Shown here piece by piece: positions 1 through 8,893 of a stretch of DNA of 64,000 nucleotides. How positions within the stretch are numbered: the stretch's first letter is position 1; each line of letters begins with the position of its first letter. A program made the position numbers and the translations under genes. The notes under the pieces were generated by a model. That model made no database searches, was not told where the DNA came from, and saw only the letters and a program-made list of their open reading frames with translations. This DNA is from Candidatus Zixiibacteriota bacterium (GTDB lineage Bacteria > Zixibacteria > MSB-5A5 > GN15 > JAAZOE01), in contig JAZGGI010000049.1 in the NCBI GenBank assembly GCA_036480375.1, positions 1 through 64,000 on the forward strand. Reading direction: 5' to 3'.

Positions 1-31
1 GGCCTGTTTTTGGCTGTCGCGCAGTTGACCT

Positions 32-66
32 ACCGTCGGTTCGCCGCTTCGCTAAGGAACCGACGG
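32..66 (+). repeat. Hairpin repeat C, copy 1
   Basis: A long inverted repeat (CGTCGGTTC ... GAACCGACG) around a CGCTTCGC-type loop. The reverse complement of nearly the same sequence lies at 60603-60636, so this is a dispersed hairpin repeat, not a lone terminator. No gene is visible around it; the window begins inside repeat-rich intergenic DNA. Confidence 0.7.
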
Positions 67-83
67 AACAATGAGCAACTTCT

Positions 84-524
84 AAAATGGGTTTGTTTCC
101 TCAGATTAACGTTTTGGGTCATATCAAATCGGTGGTGATTCAGGCAAAAGCCTGTTTTTGGCTGTCGGGGATGTCATCCCTCGGGGAGGTCGTCCCTTTT
201 TGGCTGTCGCGTAATTTATCTGAATTTTTGCCAAGGCGTTGGTCATTTATCTTATTCTACCTTAATGTTTTTTTGTTATTTCCCCGAAAGACCCGAGGGG
301 TCGTTGCGGGTATCCAGAAAAGAATTGGCAATGTCTGGATTCCCGACTCGCTTCGCCCCTAACGGTACTCCGCTCTCGGGAATGACAGGTATTTTTTGCA
401 AAAGTACTCATCCTGGTAAAGAAGATGAATTCGGAAAAAACATCAAAGCTATTGAATAATTGTAAATGCGATATGCGGGAATCCACTCGAAGGGACTTTG
501 TCCCATTCGGATGGGCCACCGGTC
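84..524 (+). repeat. Mosaic dispersed repeat A-B, copy 1
   Basis: A roughly 440-base unit that starts AAAATGGGTTTGTTTCC and ends GGATGGGCCACCGGTC. It recurs inverted at 45521-46040 and in a shortened form at 44064-44345. Inside are several small hairpins, a palindromic stretch around 330-385 (ATTCCCGACTCGC ... CTCTCGGGAATGA), a conserved block at 424-470 (GATGAATTC, then ACATCAAAG and ATTGAATAAT) and the terminal B module (475-524). Open frames inside it are not conserved as proteins between copies. Function and mobility are unknown. Confidence 0.8.
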
Positions 525-590
525 AAATTTGAGCATAAGTAGAAATTATTCTGATGGCAGGAGCCCCTTCACAGGCTCCTGTTAATAAAT
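524..590 (+). pseudogene. Remnant of an enoyl-CoA hydratase 3' end plus its terminator
   Basis: Bases 524-547 match the last codons, stop and first downstream bases of the intact enoyl-CoA hydratase gene near 46118-46141 (opposite strand). The frame here reads PPVKFEHK-stop; the intact gene ends RPPKFEHK-stop. The next hairpin at 558-581 (CAGGAGCC ... GGCTCCTG) also matches the terminator at 46082-46113. Upstream of base 524 the similarity stops exactly at the end of repeat module B. It is best read as a truncated duplicate gene tail joined to a repeat, not a gene. Confidence 0.6.
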
Positions 591-610
591 GTGTGGTGCC
601 CCAAGTCTTT

Positions 611-764
611 AGGGCTTGTTGAAAAAGTCTTGAAATGATCTTCAGCCTAAGGAATGGGGAAATATTTCGAATCGTAAGTTCTTGATACACAGCAGATCAC
701 AATTTTGTTTTCACAAAATCAAGACCTGCCGCAACACCCGAAAGAGGTTTATCAACACGCCCTT
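611..764. mobile_element. Possible MITE-like element
   Basis: About 154 bases bounded by imperfect inverted ends (AGGGCTTGTTGAAAAAG at 611 and, on the other strand, AGGGCGTGTTGATAAAC at 764). TTTA is found at both outer edges and could be a target duplication. There is no coding capacity. It contains a hairpin block (694-735) that is also found at 60648-60690. Size and ends resemble a non-autonomous insertion-sequence derivative, but no parent transposase is in the window. Confidence 0.35.
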
Positions 765-893
765 TAAACATGGGTTAGATTTATTACTTCTCAATTTTGA
801 ATCGACCTTTAGGCCAATAAACATTTTCGAATATTCTTCTTCCTCCACCGCATAAGCGGTGGGACACCGGCTATAAGATTTCGAATAGTGCTT

Positions 894-2009
894 TTATTGA
901 CAACAGTTTTCATCAGGTGGTGGTCCGCCCTTAAAGACATGATTGATTAAATACACAGCGTCTCCAATATTAGTGTCGGAATCGCCATTGGCATTGCCGG
1001 AGCAGATCGGGTCGGGTGCCGGTCCGCCTCTAAACACATTGTTTATAATGAAAACGGAATCACCAATATTAGTATCCCCATCACTATTGGCATCTCCACA
1101 AATCGCTCGGTAATTATTAATTATCTCTGCGCTAACCCAGTGAGTATAATCTCTGACAAAAAACAAATACTTACCATCTCTGGTAACATTCGGACAATTC
1201 TCGTGCCAATTAGGTGTATTAAGCTCCTCTATTGGCACGGCTTCGACCCAGGAACCATCAGATTTACTAAAACTGATATATAAATCTGAATATTGATTGA
1301 CGGCGTTTTCATCGTGCCTGGAAAATATCAAATAGCTTTCATCTGGCGCGATGAATGGGGTCATTTCAAATATAGATCCTCCCTTATTGATATTTGAATC
1401 TAATATCTGGGGTTGAGTGTATTGACCATTAATATATTCGGATAACATTATATCACCTGGAAACTTGCTAAAATATAAGTTTCCATTATCTGCGACCGAA
1501 ATTTGCCAGTGCAAATCGGCATTGTTTATTATCGGTCCCAAAAGTTGTGGTTCGCCCCAACCATCACTAATGCGATCCATGTACCATATATTTTCTTTGG
1601 GAAATTGGCCCCGACCAGTTGAAAGCACAGCTACAAAAAATAGACGATTGCCATCATTAGTAATATGTGGAGAGTCGGAAGTAGTGAATTCAAGAGGAAA
1701 TTCGAAATCTGCCGGGGTTGTCCACTGACTATCTGTCGCTACGGAATACTTCATAGTAGTCATATTACCTGTCAGTATCGACCAATATGCTTCAATTCCA
1801 TCCGGCGTAAATACCGGACAGCTATGAATTGTGGATCCCAGAATATTGGGAGCAAAATACTGAGGAACGTCCCCGGGCGGCTCCTGCCCAAAATAGGGTC
1901 CGGTCAATGAAGCCTTTTGATACTTGTCCTGAGCCAAACACAAAGTTGTAATCAACAATAGAATTGTTGTAGTAAAAGTAATGCGCAATAAAATGGTTAA
2001 ATAGCCCAT
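894..2009 (-). CDS. Secreted PD40/TolB-like propeller protein with C-terminal dockerin
   Basis: A 371-residue protein. The N-terminus has a hydrophobic signal peptide ending near LCLAQ (about residues 8-26). The body contains PD40/TolB-type beta-propeller blades with the pattern 'xxPxxTxDGxxxYFxS' (for example near FTPDGIEAYW, ITNDGNRLFFV, IAPDESYLIFS, VTRDGKYLFFV). The last 65 residues form a dockerin type I-like pair of calcium-binding repeats (GDANSDGDTNIGDSV and GNANGDSDTNIGDAV, each followed by FRGG or FKGG). It is probably exported and held at the cell surface. No cohesin partner is visible in the window. Family assignment is firm for the repeats; the ligand or process is unknown. It stands alone, between repeat-rich regions. 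Confidence 0.85.
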   Translation of the reverse strand: MGYLTILLRITFTTTILLLITTLCLAQDKYQKASLTGPYFGQEPPGDVPQYFAPNILGSTIHSCPVFTPDGIEAYWSILTGNMTTMKYSVATDSQWTTPADFEFPLEFTTSDSPHITNDGNRLFFVAVLSTGRGQFPKENIWYMDRISDGWGEPQLLGPIINNADLHWQISVADNGNLYFSKFPGDIMLSEYINGQYTQPQILDSNINKGGSIFEMTPFIAPDESYLIFSRHDENAVNQYSDLYISFSKSDGSWVEAVPIEELNTPNWHENCPNVTRDGKYLFFVRDYTHWVSAEIINNYRAICGDANSDGDTNIGDSVFIINNVFRGGPAPDPICSGNANGDSDTNIGDAVYLINHVFKGGPPPDENCCQ

Positions 2010-2140
2010 TTTGTTTACTCCTTACGGTTTTTTGGCCAAATGAAATACTAATGTGTTTCTATCACAGTAGACGAATTTTTAATCTATACTTCTAAAATAA
2101 GACGATTTGAATGCATTATTGTTTAATATAGATTCCCCCG

Positions 2141-2322
2141 GGCAAGCCCAGGGTCCTTACCTTTACAGACCCGCGGTCTGACCTGCATTCGCTGCGTCGC
2201 ATAGCTCGCAGCGAATAGCAGGCAGTAGGGCAGCATCCCTGCGATGCTGCCATTATTTGAATTATCGCGCTTTGCACGATTGGCAAGAGCCCGTTGGGCT
2301 CTTTCCCTACCGTTTTGGGGAT
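2141..2322. repeat. Cluster of short hairpins
   Basis: At least five consecutive small palindromes: GGGC around 2141-2150, GACC/GGTC around 2168-2183, TTCGCTGCG/CGCAGCGAA (2188-2216), GCAGCATC/GATGCTGC (2231-2250) and AGAGCCC/GGGCTCT (2285-2301). Each has a different stem, so this is not a CRISPR or a tandem repeat. A comparable cluster lies at 44140-44240. It is probably a mosaic of REP-like units. Confidence 0.6.
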
Positions 2323-2327
2323 CGACA

Positions 2328-2431
2328 GACCGGCGGCCCATCCGAAAAATAAGCGTAGCGTTTTTTGGGTAGGTTCCAGCGTAGAACATTTACATTTATT
2401 CAATAACTTTGATGTGTTTTCAGAATTCATC
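2328..2431 (-). repeat. Mosaic repeat, partial copy (A end plus B module)
   Basis: Read on the minus strand, bases 2431-2386 give the A-end block (GATGAATTCTGAAAACACAT and onward) and 2378-2328 give module B (hairpin AAAACGCTACGCTTATTTT, then GGATGGGCCGCCGGTC). The 5' part of the repeat is absent. From here to base 2755 (about 320 bases) I see no convincing gene or regulatory structure. Confidence 0.7.
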
Positions 2432-2755
2432 CGCTTTTAATAGGATGAAAACAAATAGTTTGGATAATTGTTTCAAAGAGGGATCAACACGGATAATTTT
2501 GCAAAGACTCTTTGGCCTTTTATCCTACGGAATTTGCGAAAAACGAAAAAGGACAAAACGAACCCAATTCCCCGCAACCTAAAACAGTACATTCAGATAC
2601 AAGGAATTTTTAAAATGCAAATGTGGATAACTTTACTTAATATCGGAATCTTTGTCGAATGCATCGCCGAAAAATATCCCCCATACACCTCCAAGATTCT
2701 GAAAAACTCTCCGTATAAATGCAGGTGATAATAAAAATTTTAACGGAGAATACTG

Positions 2756-3961
2756 ATGATATCATTTGAGTTTACAGATAGTCAGTTGGAAGTTCAGCGG
2801 ATGGCCCGCGAACTGGCCGAAAAGAAGATCATACCGCATATATCGGAACAGGACCGAAATCAGGCGCATGACCCGCAATTTCTAAAAGATATGGCGGACG
2901 CCGATCTGCTCGGGTTTTGCCTGCCGGAAAAATACGGCGGATTGGGGATGGATTATATTTCACTGGGGCTGGCTTGCGAAGAAATGGAATACGGCGATAC
3001 ATCCGCTCGAGTCGTCCTTTCCGTTCATGTTGGGCTGTATTCTCTGCCGCTATGCACTTGGGGAAGCGAAGAGCTGAAGCAAAAATATCTGGTACCCTGC
3101 ACCAGCGGCAAAAAGATCGGATGTTTTGGATTGACCGAACCGGCCGCGGGATCGGATGTGGTCGGTATTCAAACCACCGCCGTCAAAGCTGGCGATAATT
3201 ATATTCTCAATGGCGAAAAGATGTGGATATCATTGGCCGACCTGGCTGATTATTCATTAATATTCGCCTGGACCGATTTGGAAAAGAAAAAAGTCCGCGA
3301 CCATCGCGGTATATCAGCTTTTATCATTGAAAACAAATATGAAGGCGTTTCGACCGGTTCGATTCATGGCAAACTCGGAGTACGCGCCGGGAACACCGGA
3401 TACATATCGATGACCGACGTTGTTGTGCCTGCCGGAAATATGCTCGGTGAACGGGGCGAAGGATTCAAAATCGCCATGTTCTGTCTTGACCAGGGCCGCT
3501 ACACTGTCGCCTCCGGATCGACCGGACTTATCCGGGCCTGCCGGGACGCCTGCGTCAAATATGCCCATGAGCGGGAGACGTTCAACTCGCCCATAGCTCA
3601 TCATCAATTAGTCAAACAGATGATCGCCAATATGGAAGCGGGATATGAATATTCGCGGCTACTCTGGATCAAAGCCGGATGGAAAAAGAATCTGGGTGAG
3701 CCCAATTCCCGAGAATCATCACTGGCCAAATGGATCGCCTGCCGTGAAGCGGAACAAGCGGCGGCCGACGCCGTGCAGGTTCACGGAGCTTATGGCTATT
3801 CCGATGAATATCCGGTCGAGAGGTTCTATCGCAACGCCAAAGGCGCGTCCCTGTACGAAGGCACGCGCGAGATTCATACGATTATGCAGGGAGATTACGC
3901 TCTGGGGCTTCGCGAAGATAAACCATTGCGAATCCACCTGCCGATTGTCGAGCAGGGATGA
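2756..3961 (+). CDS. Acyl-CoA dehydrogenase
   Basis: A 401-residue flavoprotein of the acyl-CoA dehydrogenase family, which oxidises acyl-CoA to trans-2-enoyl-CoA and passes electrons to ETF. The order is an alpha-helical N-domain, a middle beta domain with the flavin signature (CFGLTEPAAGSDV, about residues 123-135; WISLADLAD), and a C-terminal helical domain with the family signature around AADAVQVHGAYGYSDEYPVERFYRNAKGASLYEGTREI. In many members the catalytic Glu lies in this YEGT region (here LYEGTREI). Length is typical. The ATG is preceded by GGAG. No partner (ETF, thiolase) is adjacent, so the chain-length specificity cannot be told. A convergent terminator follows. Confidence 0.95.
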   Translation: MISFEFTDSQLEVQRMARELAEKKIIPHISEQDRNQAHDPQFLKDMADADLLGFCLPEKYGGLGMDYISLGLACEEMEYGDTSARVVLSVHVGLYSLPLCTWGSEELKQKYLVPCTSGKKIGCFGLTEPAAGSDVVGIQTTAVKAGDNYILNGEKMWISLADLADYSLIFAWTDLEKKKVRDHRGISAFIIENKYEGVSTGSIHGKLGVRAGNTGYISMTDVVVPAGNMLGERGEGFKIAMFCLDQGRYTVASGSTGLIRACRDACVKYAHERETFNSPIAHHQLVKQMIANMEAGYEYSRLLWIKAGWKKNLGEPNSRESSLAKWIACREAEQAAADAVQVHGAYGYSDEYPVERFYRNAKGASLYEGTREIHTIMQGDYALGLREDKPLRIHLPIVEQG

Positions 3962-3985
3962 TACTAATTATAACAAAAAACAAAA

Positions 3986-4016
3986 AATGCCCTGTCGCTT
4001 TTCACAGCAGGGCATT
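3986..4016. terminator. Bidirectional terminator
   Basis: Nine-base stem AATGCCCTG/CAGGGCATT with an A-run on the left and a T-rich right flank, lying between convergent genes, so it can serve both the acyl-CoA dehydrogenase and the minus-strand LVIVD gene. Confidence 0.8.
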
Positions 4017-4038
4017 AATTTTCTTTTTGTAACTATTA

Positions 4039-6153
4039 CTAATTATAACAGGGAGGATCGCCGCCCTTAAAGATGTAATTAATCAGGTTAACAGCATCTC
4101 CGACATTAATTTCACCGTCACAATTTGAATCGCCTGCTTCCAGAGGCTGAGGAGGCGGGCCTCCTTTGAAAACTGTGTTGACTAAATAAACCGCATCACC
4201 GACATTTACCGACCTGTCATTATTGGCATCACCAGCCAGATAAGTCGGGAGAGTAAGAGACACAACCAAAAGAGCGTATGAATCCGCGACTAAGAAATAA
4301 TTATTGAATGGCACAATAGATTTTGATCTTCCCGGCATGGCAAACTCCCCGACAAAATATGGTTTGGTTATATCCTGTATGTTGAAAACAGTCGCAACGC
4401 CGCTATTTAATTCACCGGGGAAAATTAAAAAATCATTATAAACTGTCGGTTCATGTTGTGACGAACCATTCAGCCGGTGTAAAGCTTGCGGGTTTATCGG
4501 ATCGGAAATATCCGCAATATCAGTAACACCACCACCGCTAAATAATGCATAACCATCGATAAAACTAGTTTTAACGGGGGATCTAATACCAGTATAAGAT
4601 CCAACCTTGATGGGTTCAAATGGATCGGAGATATTAATTATTTCTACTTCATGAGCGTGCATATTGCTCATATAAGCATAATTTCCAAATACATTTACAT
4701 CTTCAATCCAATAATCCCAAAGCCTATCTCCTTCGGGAATATAAGTGCCGATTAATGTGGGATCAGTCGGATCTGAAACATCGACAATATCAAAACCGTG
4801 TGGACAGGCGGTCAGATAGGCCAGATTGTCAATTATCGTAAACTGCTCCAAACTGGTGCTGTCTGCGTCAAGATACCGTCCCAGCATCGTTGGGTTAAGT
4901 GGATCGGAGATATTTATGATATCCAGTCCGCCCGCCGATGTTAAATAGGCCAAACCGTCAATGATTTTTATTGAGTGCGCCCGTCCAAAGGTTGGATAAT
5001 TGGATACAATTTGAGGTGATAAGGGATCGGTAATGTCAATAATTGTCATCCCGGAATAATCCTGAGCCATAAAGGCATAATTACCCGAAACACAAACATT
5101 GTGGTTGTTATCGCCATATACGTCCTCAGATATCAAAGTAATATTGGTTGGATCCGAAATGTCATAAATTTCATTCTTGCCTGAGCAGGCCAATAAATGG
5201 CCATTTGTTACCTTCATGTCGCTCGAAAACAAAATCGGAAATTCCTCTGTCAGGAAAACAGGATTAGCCAGATCTGAGATATCAATCGCGTATAGCTTGT
5301 TATAAGATGATCTGGCAAATAAGGTTGAACCGTTCAGAACTAAATCGCAGGCCTGATGCATTTCAATGGTTGTTACGTATTTTGGACTGTAAGGATTTCC
5401 CATGTTTACAATGTGAATTCCAGCCATTTCCCAATGAGGATATGAATAGTCAGAAATAAAGATAACATCTCCGGATACTTCTATATGATGGTATCGAATA
5501 TCGCCAAGTTCCTTCGCAGTTGAATAATCTTTTACCCAGGTTGGGGCGGCAGGATTCGAAACATTAAAAATTTGCAATCCAGATTCTAACTCAGTTACAA
5601 AGATAAAATCACCAATTTTTATTAATTCGGCTGGGTGGTAGAGAGTATTTATAGTCGAAATTATGCTGGGTGATGTCGGATCGGAAACATCGATCAAAGT
5701 TATACCGGCCGGATTTTCTTGCCATCCGCTTTGCCAGACATATACAATATCTGAATCAAATAAAACTCCTCTATCATGATTGGTAGTTTCAATATTAGCT
5801 ACTAATTGAGGTGACTCTGGATTTGAAATATTGACTATCCGTAATCCTTCATCGGTGTACCATCGTCCGCTGATATAAGCATATTGCCCGGAAATATCAA
5901 TATGAGATGCCCCACAATCCAGAAATAAGCGCGCTGTAAGACTACGATTCAATGGATCACTAATATTGACAACTTCCAGTCCGTAATATTTGCAATAGTA
6001 AGCATAATCACCAGAAACAGCAACATCATAAGCCCTTCCCCATAACATGCTGGTTTCAATACTGGCCGTTAAATTATCTGCTATAGAAATTGATGAAATA
6101 AAAAAAACGAAACAAATTACCAGGAATAATGAACAAATCCGACATCTAAGCAT
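4039..6153 (-). CDS. Secreted LVIVD-repeat propeller protein with C-terminal dockerin (paralog 1)
   Basis: 704 residues. A signal peptide (hydrophobic residues about 7-24, ending SIAD) is followed by many LVIVD-type repeats, each with a 'xxVxGxYAYxxxxxxGLxVVNISDPxxPxxV' pattern of roughly 45-50 residues, predicted to form one or more beta-propellers. The last 65 residues are a double dockerin-like calcium-binding motif (GDANNDRSVNVGDAVYLVN and GDSNCDGEINVGDAVNLIN, each followed by FKGG). It is a close paralog of the 8894-11023 gene, with matching architecture and a shared N-terminal block (the LWG motif, then YGLEVVxISDPLNR). A strong promoter and a GGGGAGGTG ribosome site precede it. It probably displays a propeller on the cell surface; the ligand is unknown. 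Confidence 0.85.
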   Translation of the reverse strand: MLRCRICSLFLVICFVFFISSISIADNLTASIETSMLWGRAYDVAVSGDYAYYCKYYGLEVVNISDPLNRSLTARLFLDCGASHIDISGQYAYISGRWYTDEGLRIVNISNPESPQLVANIETTNHDRGVLFDSDIVYVWQSGWQENPAGITLIDVSDPTSPSIISTINTLYHPAELIKIGDFIFVTELESGLQIFNVSNPAAPTWVKDYSTAKELGDIRYHHIEVSGDVIFISDYSYPHWEMAGIHIVNMGNPYSPKYVTTIEMHQACDLVLNGSTLFARSSYNKLYAIDISDLANPVFLTEEFPILFSSDMKVTNGHLLACSGKNEIYDISDPTNITLISEDVYGDNNHNVCVSGNYAFMAQDYSGMTIIDITDPLSPQIVSNYPTFGRAHSIKIIDGLAYLTSAGGLDIINISDPLNPTMLGRYLDADSTSLEQFTIIDNLAYLTACPHGFDIVDVSDPTDPTLIGTYIPEGDRLWDYWIEDVNVFGNYAYMSNMHAHEVEIINISDPFEPIKVGSYTGIRSPVKTSFIDGYALFSGGGVTDIADISDPINPQALHRLNGSSQHEPTVYNDFLIFPGELNSGVATVFNIQDITKPYFVGEFAMPGRSKSIVPFNNYFLVADSYALLVVSLTLPTYLAGDANNDRSVNVGDAVYLVNTVFKGGPPPQPLEAGDSNCDGEINVGDAVNLINYIFKGGDPPCYN

Positions 6154-6183
6154 GGCACACCTCCCCGTGTTATAGATGTGTAT

Positions 6184-6212
6184 ATTATGTATTATCCCCT
6201 GGCGAGAGTCAA
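6184..6212 (-). promoter_or_regulatory. Sigma70-like promoter of LVIVD gene 1
   Basis: On the minus strand TTGACT and CATAAT are separated by exactly 17 bases, about 30 bases upstream of the ATG, with a strong Shine-Dalgarno (GGGGAGG) in between. Confidence 0.6.
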
Positions 6213-6328
6213 AGTAGAATAATATACATTAATATAGATTAAGCACTCCCTATTTGTCAAGTAATTTTATGAGAATTTTGGACTATTTAAACCCCTTAAT
6301 CTTTTCAAAAAAGCTGTTCTGTGGTGCT

Positions 6329-8734
6329 TTAGGGGAATTTCATCTTCTTAATCAATTCCGAATATCGATTATCGGTGCTTATATTTTTGAGAAAAAAATC
6401 TCTCATGCCGGGCAGCTTGATAAACAACAACTGCGGAGATTTGACATCAAAGGCCTTCTCCAGCCAATGCCAGGCCGAATCCGGCTCATTTAAATTGGCA
6501 TAAAGGCAGGCAAAACAAAACGGATCAATATATTTTTCATTGTCTGCCTGCTCAAGCAATTTCAGAATATCACGAGCTTTGTTTTTATCTCCGTCTTTAG
6601 CGTAAACTGCCCCCAACGAAGCATACAGCCATGGGTCAAACTCGGGATTCAACTCATTCAGAGTCAGGTCGCATTCGGTGACCGCCTGGGGATACATGTC
6701 GTTATAAGCATAAGCCCAGGCAAGTTGCGTATGCGCCCAGATATTCGTCGGATCGATTTCCAGCGTTTTCTTAAATTGATTGATGGCCATCCCGGTCTGC
6801 CCGGTGATATAATAAGCCCAGCCCATCGACTGATTAACCAGTGGCGATAACGGATCGAGCATCACGGCTTTTTCCATCTCAGCCAGTCCTTCGGTGGTTC
6901 GATTCATAGGCAGCAAATATGAAGCGTAAGCCAGATGCGCGGTAGAATTACCGGGAGCCAGATCCAGGGCCCGCGCGAACTGCTTATCGGCCGCGTTCCA
7001 ATCCCGCAGGAGATGACTGTTGACCCACCCCATCACAAAATGCGCTTCAGGAAGCAGGCTGTCTTTCTCCAGCGCTTTGCGGGCGGCATGAACCGCCGGA
7101 GAACGAACATTATCAACCGAAATAACTCCGGTTGTCACCGAAAATGTGTAATAGACCGCCAATCCTGCCCAGGCCAAAGCGAAATTAGAATCGGTCTGCA
7201 GTGCACGATCCAAATACGTTTTTCCTTCGCGAAATCCTTCCACCGTTTGCTTACCGAGATGAAATTGAGCCCTCAGATAATAATTATATGCCTCAAGATT
7301 TTCCGTGGGTACCGTTCGCAATCGCTCATCCTCGATCACCCCCAGAGTAATGCCCAGATTATTGACGATATTCTCGGCGATTTCGGTCTGTAGAGAGAAA
7401 ATCTGCCTCAACGGCCGTTCATAGTTTTCCGCCCATAGCAGCATTTCATCTGATACCCGGATAAGTTGCGGAGTGATCCTGACAATATCAGTGTCGCCCG
7501 TTTTGTCCCATCGAATAGTACCGACCAGGACATACCCCACTTTTAATTCATTCGCTATCTCGGGCAGAGTTTTTTCCGTTATCTTAAAAGTACGGGCGCT
7601 GGTGCGAGAAATAACACCAAGATCGTTGACCGATACCAATCGCGATATTATCTCCTCGGTCATGCCGTCAGCGAAATATTCATCGTCGGGATTTCCCAGG
7701 TTGCGAAACGGCAAAACCGCCAGCATCTTTTTTGATTGTGATGCCGCATCTTTATCTGCCTTGTATAATTCAGAGATTGCCCAATATCCGATAATCACAA
7801 CCAATATCGCCACCGCTCCGAAAACGACATAGCGATTCCACCAGTCGTACAACCGAGCAGCGCCCCCGCCTCGTCCCTCTCGTAATTCGTTCAGGTCGTT
7901 TATTATCTCCGATGCGTTTTGGTATCTCGAGTCGGGAGATTTTTCGAGCATCTTCAGGATGATTTTTTCTATTCCGCACGGGATATTACTTATATGTTCG
8001 GATAAAGGGGCCGGCTTATCATTGAGTATCGAATTAATCATGGTCGCTTCATTATCGCCTCTAAACGGCCTCTTGCCGGTTATCATTTCATAAAACAGAA
8101 CTCCCGCCGAAAATATATCAGAGCGATGATCAATATCTTTCGCCTGAATCTGTTCGGGAGACATATATCCAAATGTCCCCAGTGTTGAACCGGATTTGGT
8201 GATATGCTCGCCCCCTCTGACCGCCGCCAAACCAAAATCGACCAGTTTGGGACGCCCGTCTCCATCCAGAACAATATTGGCCGGTTTAATATCACGATGG
8301 TTTACGCCCTGACTATGAGCTTTTTCCAGCCCTTCGAGAATCCCGATAAACAATTCGATAGATTTTTCAAAATCCAGCTCAGATGATGCGATGACATCCT
8401 TAAGAGTCCTCCCCTCGATATATTCCATGACAAAATAAGGTCGATTCTTGAATTCACCGACTTCAAATACGGTAATTATATTCGGATGATTGAGCCGTGC
8501 CGCCGCCTGCGCCTCGCGTTTGAATCGCGCGCGGTAATCCTCGTTCTCGACGAGGCTTGACGGCAGGAATTTAAACGCGACCTTGCGCTTGAGTTCGGTG
8601 TCTTCGGCAAGATAAACTTCACCCATCCCGCCGACCCCGATTTTACTTATAATCCGGTATTGATTTATTTGAGTTCCGGTTGTCAGGACAAGATGCGAAT
8701 GAGTATTATTATTCGACCGCTCGTCGTTTACCAC
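6329..8734 (-). CDS. Membrane Ser/Thr protein kinase with FlgO/TolB-like and TPR sensor region
   Basis: 801 residues. The cytoplasmic N-terminal Hanks-type kinase domain (about 26-285) is complete: glycine loop IGVGGMGEV, ATP lysine in VAFKFL, catalytic HRDIKPAN, metal-binding DFG, and GTFGYMSPEQ. A single transmembrane helix follows near 305-325. The external part starts with a domain of the kind found in adenylate-cyclase/TPR proteins (AVLPFRNLGNPDDEYFADGMTEEI), then TPR repeats to the end (about 470-790). It would phosphorylate proteins in response to something bound outside or in the periplasm. It lies between two paralogous surface propeller genes, an arrangement that suggests, but does not prove, a link. 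Confidence 0.92.
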   Translation of the reverse strand: MVNDERSNNNTHSHLVLTTGTQINQYRIISKIGVGGMGEVYLAEDTELKRKVAFKFLPSSLVENEDYRARFKREAQAAARLNHPNIITVFEVGEFKNRPYFVMEYIEGRTLKDVIASSELDFEKSIELFIGILEGLEKAHSQGVNHRDIKPANIVLDGDGRPKLVDFGLAAVRGGEHITKSGSTLGTFGYMSPEQIQAKDIDHRSDIFSAGVLFYEMITGKRPFRGDNEATMINSILNDKPAPLSEHISNIPCGIEKIILKMLEKSPDSRYQNASEIINDLNELREGRGGGAARLYDWWNRYVVFGAVAILVVIIGYWAISELYKADKDAASQSKKMLAVLPFRNLGNPDDEYFADGMTEEIISRLVSVNDLGVISRTSARTFKITEKTLPEIANELKVGYVLVGTIRWDKTGDTDIVRITPQLIRVSDEMLLWAENYERPLRQIFSLQTEIAENIVNNLGITLGVIEDERLRTVPTENLEAYNYYLRAQFHLGKQTVEGFREGKTYLDRALQTDSNFALAWAGLAVYYTFSVTTGVISVDNVRSPAVHAARKALEKDSLLPEAHFVMGWVNSHLLRDWNAADKQFARALDLAPGNSTAHLAYASYLLPMNRTTEGLAEMEKAVMLDPLSPLVNQSMGWAYYITGQTGMAINQFKKTLEIDPTNIWAHTQLAWAYAYNDMYPQAVTECDLTLNELNPEFDPWLYASLGAVYAKDGDKNKARDILKLLEQADNEKYIDPFCFACLYANLNEPDSAWHWLEKAFDVKSPQLLFIKLPGMRDFFLKNISTDNRYSELIKKMKFP

Positions 8735-8828
8735 GATTATACTCCCTGCCCGTTTATAAAATATACGCTAAGGTATTGAAATGTATAATTCAACCAGAAA
8801 ATTTTATTTACGGACCCTCTATTAAAAT

Positions 8829-8863
8829 CAAAAAAGTCAGGAGTCCTCAGAACTCCTGACTTT
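8829..8863 (-). terminator. Rho-independent terminator of LVIVD gene 2
   Basis: Ten-base stem AGTCAGGAGT/ACTCCTGACT. On the minus strand it is followed by a run of Ts, 31 bases beyond the stop of the 8894-11023 gene. Confidence 0.8.
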
Positions 8864-8893
8864 GAAATCTCGCTTTCGCATAATTTGTAAAAA

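Noticed and set aside
87-362. Open frame starting MGLFPQINVLGH, with a related frame on the minus strand at 45753-46037
   Set aside because: Both lie inside the mosaic repeat. Frames shift between copies and no ribosome site or domain is present, so the similarity is of DNA, not of a protein.
2141-2322. CRISPR array
   Set aside because: The palindromes differ from one another in stem and spacing. There are no identical repeats or regular spacers and no cas genes.
2116-2430. Minus-strand frames over the hairpin cluster
   Set aside because: They are made of hairpin repeats and the A-end block. They have no coding signal and no homology that I recognise.
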